Assembly: GCA_965603205.1 (NCBI GenBank)
Contig: CBFDCC010000005.1
Location: 186,001-250,000, forward strand
Source of the DNA: Temperatibacter sp965603205
GTDB taxonomy: Bacteria; Pseudomonadota; Alphaproteobacteria; Sphingomonadales; Kordiimonadaceae
Length of the DNA: 64,000 bases
Reading direction: 5' to 3'
Made by a program: the position numbers and the translations under genes. The notes beneath the pieces were generated by a model, which had not been told where the DNA came from, did not search any database, and saw only the letters and a program-made list of their open reading frames with translations. The stretch's first letter is position 1. Each line of letters starts with the position of its first letter. Positions 56,535-64,000 of the stretch are shown here, piece by piece.

Positions 56535-57736
56535 TTGATTATAGAGCCGAGTATAAAATCTAGTTTTGCATAACTAGTAGCCCAACTATGGTTTCTAATA
56601 ACTGAAGCACGTGCCTTTTCACCCATTCGGTCCCCATAGTCCGTATCATTCAATAGCGCGATAACAGCGTCTGCAAATACGACAGGGGCGTCCGCAATAA
56701 TGATATCCTCCCCCATCACAGCCTCAATACCTGTAAAGGCCTCGCTGGTTGCAACAACAGGTCTAGACATAGACATTGCCTCTAAAACCTTATTTTGAAT
56801 ACCACGGGCAATTTGCAGGGGTGCAATAACAGCCTGTGATGATGCTATATAAGGCCTCACATCAGCTACACGCCCTGTAACGACAATACCATTCACTCCA
56901 TTTACGCTAAGTAATTCAGAGAGCGGCTTACCGCCTACAATATATAACCTAGCGGTCGGGATGGCTTTGCGTACATTTACCCAGCAATGATCAACAAACC
57001 AAACTATCGCATCAACATTAGGTTTGTAATCCATCGCCCCTGTAAAACTAACGCTCGGCACTTCTGGTTGTGCTAAATCTATAGCAGCAGTATTAAAATA
57101 CTCACAGTCGACACCATTTCGAAGGCTTGTAATTGCTGCGCTATAATCACCACGCTGCCTAGAGATAAAGAAATTCGCCTCCTCTTCACTGACAAACACG
57201 CTCTGATTTACAGCCTCACTCACTGTAGTTTCATAGGCCGACAACTTGCGCCCTTCTCTGCTATAGACAAATCTATTCAATAAAGAAGTCTCAAAGCTAT
57301 ACGCGCTCCATTTAGCAGAATCTACGTCACAAAAATCCATAATGATCGGGATTTCCCCTGCGAATGGCAACACAAACTGCGCCATAGCGGAGGAAAACAC
57401 ATAAATAGCCTCTACACCAATCTCATCGACTTGATGACGGACAAATTCATACATATCCTTGCTATTATATGCCTCGATGCTAAGCGGGGTTCCCTTAATA
57501 AATCCCCATAGCGCTTTCCTCTTCATCTGAGCAGGACTACGTTCTATGGCACAATGCTGTCTAGATTTCTGTTTTAAAAATGCAATATGCTCGCGGTCAT
57601 CGGGGTCATCAATAAAATAACCCAGCGAAACATCATGATGATCCATAATATGCTTTAAGAAATGCCATGAACGTATTTTATCACCCTTGTTGGGGGGATA
57701 GGGTATTCGATGAGCGAGATATAATATTTTTGCCAT
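56531..57736 (-). CDS. XrtA-associated glycosyltransferase (TIGR03087 type)
   Basis: This GT-B fold glycosyltransferase has 401 residues. The N-terminal half opens with KILYLAHRIPYPPNKGDKIR, which is typical of the PEP-CTERM/XrtA-associated family. The C-terminal half has the GT1-type donor-site segment QNKVLEAMSMSRPVVAT and ends with the family KLD segment. It should transfer a sugar from a nucleotide donor during repeat-unit assembly on the cytoplasmic face. The exact sugar cannot be told. It is three bases after the FemAB-like gene and overlaps xrtA by four bases. Confidence 0.9.
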   Translation of the reverse strand: MAKILYLAHRIPYPPNKGDKIRSWHFLKHIMDHHDVSLGYFIDDPDDREHIAFLKQKSRQHCAIERSPAQMKRKALWGFIKGTPLSIEAYNSKDMYEFVRHQVDEIGVEAIYVFSSAMAQFVLPFAGEIPIIMDFCDVDSAKWSAYSFETSLLNRFVYSREGRKLSAYETTVSEAVNQSVFVSEEEANFFISRQRGDYSAAITSLRNGVDCEYFNTAAIDLAQPEVPSVSFTGAMDYKPNVDAIVWFVDHCWVNVRKAIPTARLYIVGGKPLSELLSVNGVNGIVVTGRVADVRPYIASSQAVIAPLQIARGIQNKVLEAMSMSRPVVATSEAFTGIEAVMGEDIIIADAPVVFADAVIALLNDTDYGDRMGEKARASVIRNHSWATSYAKLDFILGSIIK

Positions 57737-57739
57737 ACT

Positions 57740-58768
57740 CTACCCTAAATGCCGCGCAATTGGCGGGCCTATAAGTTTGGTTAAGCAAACAGGTAGCATT
57801 TTCCAAGTTTTAATCATCAGTTGATATTTAGGATTTAGCGGGTTCATATCTGGTATCTCGGCGCCATCTCGTAATTTATACTCGTAATATAGGGGTGCCG
57901 GATCAAAACCCCAGTGTTTTTTAAACGCATAAGCGCCAGTACCCACTTTACTACGACCGAAGTCAAATAGCCTTTTTCCGCGTTGGGCTGCGTGATCTAA
58001 CACTTCAAATATCAAAAAATCATTACCAAAACACTCCCTAGCCTCAGGGGTGCTACCAATATAATAGGGTAAAACTTGATCTTTATAATAAAAACTTAGG
58101 ATCGCGCTAATTGGGTGCCCATCAGCGGTTCTAGCCACAAGGATATCTGCATTACCCTTAAATGTATCAAGATATTGGGCAAAGAGGGCCTTAGGAAATA
58201 TAGGCGTGCCTAAATTCCTCACACTCACAGCATAGAGATGATAAAATAAATCAAGATCATCCTCAACACTGGCTGTCAGGCCTAGATTTGCACCTTTTTT
58301 GATATACCTGCGCTGACTACCCTTAATTGATAGTAAGTTTGCCTCGCGGTCACTTGTTATTTCCTTCTTAAAGGTAACATAAAGGTCATCCTTAACCGCC
58401 CAATCGTCATGTAGCGGCTTCTCACATCTATATTCTAGAGCGTCGACACCTGCTTTGACGGCCATCCCCCACGCAGCAGCGTCTAAAGCCTCTAATGCTG
58501 ATGTTTCAGATACTAACGGCCCACCATAAACAGCAAAGGATGTAGATTTAAGGGACTTTCCAAATAATATACTTCTTTGCAGACTCAGGGGTAATATACC
58601 AACGATATCACCATCTTGCTCAGCCAGTAGATAAGGGGCCTCATGGCCTCCGCCTTGTGTGACGATATCTTGCCAACCAGCTTGATGACAAAATGTACCG
58701 CCCTCATGAGAGTGTACAAAGGCATCCCAAGCAGGCTTATCTTTACTTTCTAACAGTCTTACCTTCAC
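57740..58768 (-). CDS. FemAB-like XrtA-associated protein
   Basis: The 342-residue protein has a GNAT-like fold of the FemAB type (two acetyltransferase-like halves). Useful marks are the N-terminal WDAFVHSHEGGTFCHQAGWQ, ILSFYYKDQVLPYYIGSTPEA, and FDFGRSKVGTGAYAFKKHWG. The PEP-CTERM-associated FemAB family is known only by position in these loci. It may acylate or aminoacylate a sugar or lipid intermediate. Its ATG overlaps the deacetylase stop by four bases. Confidence 0.88.
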   Translation of the reverse strand: MKVRLLESKDKPAWDAFVHSHEGGTFCHQAGWQDIVTQGGGHEAPYLLAEQDGDIVGILPLSLQRSILFGKSLKSTSFAVYGGPLVSETSALEALDAAAWGMAVKAGVDALEYRCEKPLHDDWAVKDDLYVTFKKEITSDREANLLSIKGSQRRYIKKGANLGLTASVEDDLDLFYHLYAVSVRNLGTPIFPKALFAQYLDTFKGNADILVARTADGHPISAILSFYYKDQVLPYYIGSTPEARECFGNDFLIFEVLDHAAQRGKRLFDFGRSKVGTGAYAFKKHWGFDPAPLYYEYKLRDGAEIPDMNPLNPKYQLMIKTWKMLPVCLTKLIGPPIARHLG

Positions 58769-59628
58769 TGATCATCTCCCACGCCATAAGCTTGAGACAT
58801 TGTTGTCCAGTCAAAGTCATCCAAAAGCCTAGATATCTTGCCTTCCATCGCTGATAAATTCACATAATGACGGAATTTAGACTTAGCACTGATACCTGCC
58901 ATAACAGGCTGTCCTGCATCTATCTCCCACGGATGGAAATAAAAATTTGCTGGAACCTCTAACTGTGTAACAGCTCTGTTGATGCCAGCGCGCATCAATG
59001 AATATGGGAATAGGCGGAAATAACCACCGCCAGCAACTGGTAAATTACTGCCAAGCGCACGTGCCGTCGTTGGGGGGATTTCAAGTATATCTACAGCTTC
59101 CACTGGCTTAAACGGTACACGACTGCTAGTTGGTGATCCATAATGATCATGGGAAACAGGATACAGGCTAGAAGAATATTTAATACCCAAGTCTGCCATA
59201 ACCTCATAGGCCCAGAAACATTCACTCGACACAGAAAAACTTGGCGCTCTATAGCCTGTAACCTTAACGCCTGCTGCTTGCTCGATAAGGTCCATAGCCC
59301 TTGATAAATCTGCCTTAAAGCTAATAGCGTCAAAATGAAATACCCGAACGTGGTCATAACCATGACAGGCTATCTCATGACCATCATCAGCAATTTTTTT
59401 TATCATTTCAGGATGATGTTCTGCAATCCATCCAAGGCAAAAGAATGTCGCTTTAGTATTTTTCTCATTAAATAAGGATAAGATTTTGTCTATTTGATAT
59501 TCAACACGACTTTCAAGGCCTGTCCACGAACAGGGGGCAATATTGCCCTCAAATGCTCCAACCTGAAAATACTCTTCCACATCAACACTCAGGCCATGCG
59601 GTCCAATATCTTTAGCGCTAAAGCTCAT
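58765..59628 (-). CDS. XrtA-associated polysaccharide deacetylase
   Basis: This NodB-type carbohydrate esterase has a C-terminal DUF3473-like part. Residues are visible: SVDVEEYF (Asp16) at the start, HGYDH with metal ligands His89 and His93, GYRAPSFS, and the C-terminal NFYFHPWEID with the final His. It has 287 residues, no signal peptide, and the layout of the PEP-CTERM-system deacetylase family. It would remove N-acetyl groups from the polysaccharide or its precursor. It overlaps the FemAB-like gene and lies 34 bases after the ATPase gene. Confidence 0.92.
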   Translation of the reverse strand: MSFSAKDIGPHGLSVDVEEYFQVGAFEGNIAPCSWTGLESRVEYQIDKILSLFNEKNTKATFFCLGWIAEHHPEMIKKIADDGHEIACHGYDHVRVFHFDAISFKADLSRAMDLIEQAAGVKVTGYRAPSFSVSSECFWAYEVMADLGIKYSSSLYPVSHDHYGSPTSSRVPFKPVEAVDILEIPPTTARALGSNLPVAGGGYFRLFPYSLMRAGINRAVTQLEVPANFYFHPWEIDAGQPVMAGISAKSKFRHYVNLSAMEGKISRLLDDFDWTTMSQAYGVGDDQ

Positions 59629-59662
59629 CTTATCCCCTTGAGGTTTGATCTAATATTTAGGC

Positions 59663-60676
59663 TTAATCTTTTTTAGTCATTTCTGTCATAAGCTCAGTCA
59701 ATTTCTTCATTGTTTCGTCTTGAGATTTAATATGCTGTTCTAAGTCTCTGATACGTTTTTCTTCTGCTGTTATCTCTTTTTTTTGATCGGCTGGAGCAGC
59801 AGGTGAGCGAGCAAAGCTACCACCAAAATTACTTTTAGTGGTGCTCACATTTTTGGCCGCCCGATCTGCTGACATCTCTTCAATCACAGTATTTGTTAAC
59901 TCTTCGTCAATCTCATGAATTTCTTCGAGCGAACCAAAAAGTAATATTCGAGACATTAAGGTGTTTAAAATACGAGGAGTACCTTTTGAAAATTCGTATA
60001 TTTTCTCAACAGCCTCAGCTGTAAAAGAAGGATCACCATCCCAACCAACCAAGCTCAACCGGTGCTGTATATAATCAGCTACTTCGTCTGGTTCCAATGG
60101 CTCTAGATGGTGTGTGGCAATAACACGTTGCCTTAACTGCTCAAGATCAGGTGATTCAAACACGTGCGCGCGTAGCTCTGGTTGGCCAACGAGAAAACTT
60201 TGCAGTAAGGCGCTATCGCCCTCTTGAAAGTTTGACATCATCCGCATTTCTTCTAGTACTTCATTAGACAAGTTTTGTGCTTCGTCAACCACAAGTAACG
60301 CATGACGTCCTTGATGGAATTGCTCACGCAAAAAACCCGCCAATTGCATAATAAGCTGACCCTTGTCACTAGCGGCTTGAGAATCAAGCCCAAAGGCCGC
60401 TACCACACTGCGCAAGAAATCCTCTCCGCTCAACTGTGTTGATACAATCATCGCTGACACATATTCATCGTGGTCTAATGTTTCAAATAAATATCTAACC
60501 AGTGTAGTCTTGCCAGTACCAATACCACCAGTAACAATGATAAACCCTTCATGTTGACTAAGACCATAAGTCAGATAAGCCATCGCTTTCTTGTGTGTCT
60601 TGGAGGAAAAGTAAAAACGCGGATCAGGTGTTAACTGAAAAGGTCTTCCTGTAAAATTATAAAAATCCTCGTACAT
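59663..60676 (-). CDS. XrtA-associated ExeA-like ATPase
   Basis: This AAA ATPase resembles ExeA/GspA. The start YEDFYNFTGRPFQLTPDPRF is a family hallmark. Walker A is GGIGTGKTT (50-58) and Walker B LLVVDEA (127-133), with a sensor-like region after. The C-terminal part (about 275-337) is charged and ends in a coiled coil of about 35 residues. It is 337 residues long and is one of the genes that define the XrtA polysaccharide block. It lacks a membrane span and may act with the outer-membrane protein encoded upstream. Confidence 0.88.
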   Translation of the reverse strand: MYEDFYNFTGRPFQLTPDPRFYFSSKTHKKAMAYLTYGLSQHEGFIIVTGGIGTGKTTLVRYLFETLDHDEYVSAMIVSTQLSGEDFLRSVVAAFGLDSQAASDKGQLIMQLAGFLREQFHQGRHALLVVDEAQNLSNEVLEEMRMMSNFQEGDSALLQSFLVGQPELRAHVFESPDLEQLRQRVIATHHLEPLEPDEVADYIQHRLSLVGWDGDPSFTAEAVEKIYEFSKGTPRILNTLMSRILLFGSLEEIHEIDEELTNTVIEEMSADRAAKNVSTTKSNFGGSFARSPAAPADQKKEITAEEKRIRDLEQHIKSQDETMKKLTELMTEMTKKD

Positions 60677-60754
60677 ATATCCCTCAAAATCTCTTTAAAC
60701 TTTATCCCAATTTTATTGGGGCCACTTATAACAGTATGGACAATCAATATTCTA

Positions 60755-62245
60755 CTAAAACTGCCCTCTTATATAGACCGTAACAGAATTTTCTTTTAGA
60801 TTGCTACCTGTCTGACTAGAATTGCGTTTACTATGCGTTAATATCACAGCTGCGGTATAATAACGCGATAATGTCTTCACCCAATCAATATTTGCTGTCC
60901 TATAGTTATCACGTCTATCTATTTCAATAAAGCTATTCTCTCTGTAGCTTACAGCCGCCTTTAAGTTGGTCAATCTATTTATTTTACGGTCCCAACCTAC
61001 GGTCACACCGCGTGATTTACTATCGCCACCTGCATTATCGAATATGCGACGTTCCTTTGAGACCCTAATATATGCATTATTTCGCATATTACGCCATTTC
61101 ATTGTCACTGCACTCTGCTTACGTCTAAAGTCAGTATCTGACAGTGTGAAACCAAAATTAGACTCATCAATGGGAATACCACTGGCATCTTGGATGCCGT
61201 AGGTATCACTGAATTGTAAGTTTTTAAGGTTATCCTGTAAAACAAGCGCATTTGATGAAACCTCATCACTATAATTAGCTGAAACATCAACTCGAGTCGT
61301 TAATATATACCGTAATTGCGCTTCCCATTTATTGTTAGTAGGTTCAAAAACTCTTTTACCATAAAGACTTAGCTTTGGACCTGGCGTCAGTTGCACGCCT
61401 AACTCCTTATAAGTACCATTTAATTTCAATTTATCGGTTTGCGCATTATTCTCATGATGCCCTCCCCCAGCTGAAACGGCAAAGAAACGGTTTGGTCTAT
61501 ACCATATTTCGCCACCGATTTTACGGTCCTCGTAATCAGGAATATTTAAGCTACGCTTAATCCGTGTATCGTTTAAATTTAACCTCCACTCAAAATTATG
61601 AAATAATTTCCCACTATCTGCTGAGACCGTTACTATATGAGAAAATGTGTCTGAAAAATTTGTAGCGATCGTATCATCTGCTATATTATCAGCAGGGCTA
61701 AGTGTAGCCCCTATCTCATAAGATGCTGAAACATTAGCAATATTTGTTATTTTATCTCGCCAATTCAACTTACCCAAATAACTTTGTATTGTTTTACGAT
61801 TTTCAGTTCTATTGGCAATGGAGCCTGAAAAACTACCTGTACCATCAAGAAAGCTTTGCTTCACACCGGCCCGACCACTCCAAAACAGATGATCTTCGAT
61901 AATCTCGACTGAACTGGTACCAAACATAGAGTGACGGATATCTGTTTTTCCATCTCTATTAAATTTCAGGTAATCAATATTATAGTCAAAGGCTACATTC
62001 ATTCTTGTGGATTTATGTCTGATATTAATACCTGTTGATACAGAAACTACTAGATCACTTAACTCATCATCTTCAGTCAGATACACATTGTCAGAAACGG
62101 CAATCTTGGCTTCCGCTCGTGTGTCAATTTGCAAATCTTGCTGTGCAGATGCTTCCTTAGTCAACAAGGTGAAACTAAGGGTGATAAAAACACAAAGACA
62201 GCCAAAGGCTCGTCTATGTATATGAAGAGGACTAACTACCTCCAT
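60755..62245 (-). CDS. XrtA-associated outer-membrane beta-barrel protein (TIGR03016 type)
   Basis: After a signal peptide (hydrophobic FGCLCVFITLSFTLL, cleavage after KEASAQ), about 460 residues alternate polar and aromatic in the way of a large outer-membrane beta-barrel, ending in YIRGQF with a terminal Phe. The family is the PEP-CTERM-system outer-membrane protein. It may form the export pore or an assembly partner for the polysaccharide. The start is uncertain: ATGs at 62245 and 62251 and a TTG at 62263 are in frame, and none has a clear ribosome binding site. All of them overlap the end of the kinase gene, which suggests translational coupling. Confidence 0.82.
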   Translation of the reverse strand: MEVVSPLHIHRRAFGCLCVFITLSFTLLTKEASAQQDLQIDTRAEAKIAVSDNVYLTEDDELSDLVVSVSTGINIRHKSTRMNVAFDYNIDYLKFNRDGKTDIRHSMFGTSSVEIIEDHLFWSGRAGVKQSFLDGTGSFSGSIANRTENRKTIQSYLGKLNWRDKITNIANVSASYEIGATLSPADNIADDTIATNFSDTFSHIVTVSADSGKLFHNFEWRLNLNDTRIKRSLNIPDYEDRKIGGEIWYRPNRFFAVSAGGGHHENNAQTDKLKLNGTYKELGVQLTPGPKLSLYGKRVFEPTNNKWEAQLRYILTTRVDVSANYSDEVSSNALVLQDNLKNLQFSDTYGIQDASGIPIDESNFGFTLSDTDFRRKQSAVTMKWRNMRNNAYIRVSKERRIFDNAGGDSKSRGVTVGWDRKINRLTNLKAAVSYRENSFIEIDRRDNYRTANIDWVKTLSRYYTAAVILTHSKRNSSQTGSNLKENSVTVYIRGQF

Positions 62246-63419
62246 ACCCATAATAGGTGGCAAATTTCTTATTACTGCTACCCGCTCTCGTTTTGTTTAA
62301 CAATAGACCGATATTTGGACAAGCCTTAATCATTGTCAAACTTTCCTTAATCATCGATTCTGTTGTATTTTCAGCCTCTATAACAAATACCGTTTGCCCT
62401 ACATTCAAGGATAGAACACTAGGGATGCTGCTCGCCAACACAGGTGGTGCATCAAAAATCACTAACCGATCTGGATAACGAGTAGATAATTCATGTACAA
62501 TAGCACTCATACGATCACTAGCTATTAACTCTGTTGATCTATTACTTTGGCGCCCAGCAGGAAGCACCACTAGATTAGGAATATTTGTTTTAAGAAGACA
62601 GTCCCGAACATCAATTTCAGGGTCCGCAAGAATATCCATGACACCTTTGCCACCACGCGCCCCGATACGGTTTAATATTTCTGGTTTAGAGAAGTCACTA
62701 TCAATGAGCAAGACAGTCGTATCTTGCTCAGTGGCAATTGATAAAGCTAAATTAATAGCACAATATGTTTTACCTTCATTTGGATTAGAACTAGTCACCA
62801 TGACCACATTACTATGCTTTACATCATTGTTACCGCCAGAAAATGCATTAAGTAATATGGACCTTTTAATAATTCGAAATTCTTCTGCCATCATATTAGG
62901 CGGCATATCAGGCATAATATATCCCCCCTCACGCAGCATAGCGAAATCTAATTCAACAATACTTGCTGAATGTGGGGATTCTGTATCGTTACCTTTAATA
63001 TTTGTGTTTGCTTTTGAGGTAGGTTTTTTCACCTCAACAATATCAACACCTTCTTGACCCTCTGCTTTAGAACCAAATAATTTAGACCCACTAGTACCTG
63101 TTTTTATGCCCTCAACTTTTTTTGCTGTAACTTTCTTTAACTTATTGGCTTCAACTGCACTTTCAAGCGCATCTGATAAATAATTATGAGGGTGCTTGCT
63201 TTTATTATCTAGCCCAAATCCTCCCATCGCAGTTGGGTCAGGCGTAGGACTCTTGGCAATTTTTTTGACCGTTTTTGTCATCTGATCCGTAGGCTGCGTT
63301 TTCTTGCCACCAATAGCTTTAAATGGTTTTTTAGCCGCACCTGTAGCTGCTTTGGCTTTTTTCTTTCCCTTAGCATTCTTTTTAGCAAATTCTTGAGCAG
63401 CTCTCTCAATCAGGTCCAT
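62232..63419 (-). CDS. XrtA-associated tyrosine autokinase (CpsD/CapB type)
   Basis: This bacterial tyrosine kinase of the MinD/ParA-like fold has an unusual Lys/Ala-rich, low-complexity N-terminus (about 1-130). Walker A is SSNPNEGKTY (210-219), Walker A' VLLIDSDFSKP (236-246) and Walker B LVIFDAPP. The C-terminus ends in YYGYGGS, with Tyr389, Tyr390 and Tyr392 as likely autophosphorylation sites. Such kinases pair with the chain-length protein encoded just upstream (30 bases) and set polymer length by cycling phosphorylation. At 395 residues it is longer than the usual 230-300, due to the N-terminal part. Confidence 0.9.
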   Translation of the reverse strand: MDLIERAAQEFAKKNAKGKKKAKAATGAAKKPFKAIGGKKTQPTDQMTKTVKKIAKSPTPDPTAMGGFGLDNKSKHPHNYLSDALESAVEANKLKKVTAKKVEGIKTGTSGSKLFGSKAEGQEGVDIVEVKKPTSKANTNIKGNDTESPHSASIVELDFAMLREGGYIMPDMPPNMMAEEFRIIKRSILLNAFSGGNNDVKHSNVVMVTSSNPNEGKTYCAINLALSIATEQDTTVLLIDSDFSKPEILNRIGARGGKGVMDILADPEIDVRDCLLKTNIPNLVVLPAGRQSNRSTELIASDRMSAIVHELSTRYPDRLVIFDAPPVLASSIPSVLSLNVGQTVFVIEAENTTESMIKESLTMIKACPNIGLLLNKTRAGSSNKKFATYYGYGGS

Positions 63420-63449
63420 TTAAGGCTCCATATTACAAACATATACATT

Positions 63450-64000
63450 TTATATATTAAACATATTTATGGTTACAAAGATAAAATACAATACAAACAG
63501 GCTAACCCCTGCACCGCCAAACATCATCATTTCTTTACGATATTGTTTTTGATCAACTTCATTCATTAACACAGTAACATTACCAAGAATTGGGAGATCA
63601 AAGCTCTCCCTTAATTGTTCTACTGACAGGATAACAGGCCTAAACTGCGACAATAAAAAAGCCACCCCTATTCCAACAATCAATCCACCGACCAATGAAG
63701 CTGTCTGCCATAGCAACCGCGGTGGCCCTGATGGTTTTGTTGATTCTTTAGGATAATCTACAACCTTATAGGCTACAGAATCTTCTGCTCCCTCTACCAC
63801 ACCAGCAAATTCTAGATCTTCCCGCTGTTCCAGCAAATCATTATAGCGCTTTTGAGTCACATTATATTCACGAACGAGTGCTTTTTCTTCTGCTTCAATC
63901 TCTGGAATGCGACGAGCATTAGCTTCCATGGTCTTAACGGCTTCTTTCTGGGCGACAATCCTCTGCATAAATTTAGACTTTTCTCGCTCTTTTTTGATCA
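63450..64000 (-). CDS. XrtA-system chain-length determinant protein, N-terminus missing
   Basis: The frame is open past position 64000 on the minus strand, so only the C-terminal 182 residues are present; the ATG at 63968 is internal. The visible part begins in a charged coiled coil (about 60 residues, KKEREKSKFMQR onward), then two membrane helices (LLWQTASLVGGLIVGIGVAFLL and FVLYFIFVTINMF) at the C-terminus, with the KPSGPPR-like proline motif before the first. This is the Wzz/GNVR layout of polysaccharide co-polymerases. The kinase gene follows by 30 bases, and both should work together. Confidence 0.85.
   Translation of the reverse strand, partial: IKKEREKSKFMQRIVAQKEAVKTMEANARRIPEIEAEEKALVREYNVTQKRYNDLLEQREDLEFAGVVEGAEDSVAYKVVDYPKESTKPSGPPRLLWQTASLVGGLIVGIGVAFLLSQFRPVILSVEQLRESFDLPILGNVTVLMNEVDQKQYRKEMMMFGGAGVSLFVLYFIFVTINMFNI

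Noticed and set aside
63450..63968. Complete 172-residue membrane protein starting at 63968
   Set aside because: The frame stays open to the window edge and the ATG is internal to a coiled coil of a chain-length protein.

Overview
This window comes from a Gram-negative alphaproteobacterium of rather low GC content (roughly 40-45% by eye). The evidence is gene content and order: lptD-surA-pdxA-rsmA, the DUF2066-perM-hda-ppk-ppx block divergent from purM-purN, rpsF-rpsR-rplI, fabD-fabG-acpP-fabF-mltG-yicC, and aspS divergent from rnd. A complete exosortase A (XrtA) exopolysaccharide block fits aquatic orders such as Kordiimonadales, Sphingomonadales or Rhodospirillales. Kordiimonadales is my guess, not a demonstrated placement.

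Layout. 1-6990 is housekeeping: a truncated YfgM-like membrane protein, panB, a small membrane methyltransferase, guaA, aspS and rnd. 7113-9014 is an almost pure RTX calcium-binding repeat protein. 9212-18577 holds a Prx5-type peroxiredoxin, the polyphosphate genes ppk and ppx with hda and a PerM-type permease, and purM-purN. 18613-25796 holds an unknown membrane protein, ndk, a YheS-like ABC-F ATPase, an exported S9 peptidase, holC and pepA. 26026-32136 is the outer-membrane assembly block lptD-surA-pdxA-rsmA, with gmk convergent. 32280-34988 has a DUF547 protein and a RimK ligase fused to a retropepsin-like domain. 35137-40683 is yicC, mltG and the fatty-acid synthesis genes. 40837-47966 holds an FMN hydroxy-acid dehydrogenase, a TraB/DUF5694-like exported protein, the S6/S18/L9 operon, a DMT permease, a class II DAHP synthase and a HAD phosphatase.

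The accessory end is 47953-64000. First comes a four-gene minus-strand unit (47953-51009): an exported Asn/Gly/Asp-rich protein, a PqqD-like protein, an HprK-related kinase and a nucleotidyltransferase (HPr-rel-A type). This system has no established function. Its kinase, PqqD-like and nucleotidyltransferase set recalls the tailoring genes of phosphorylated lasso peptides, but no cyclase or leader protease is present. A PhoR/PhoB-like pair follows on the plus strand. Then comes the XrtA cluster, all on the minus strand: chain-length protein, tyrosine autokinase, outer-membrane protein, ExeA-like ATPase, deacetylase, FemAB-like protein, glycosyltransferase, exosortase fused to EpsI, and an asparagine-synthase-like amidotransferase. 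Together they should build and export a polysaccharide and process PEP-CTERM proteins, none of which is encoded here.

No tRNA, rRNA, insertion sequence, phage gene, CRISPR array or integration site was seen. No gene-free stretch exceeds about 230 bases. Several intrinsic terminators and two REP-like palindromes were found by reading the intergenic regions.
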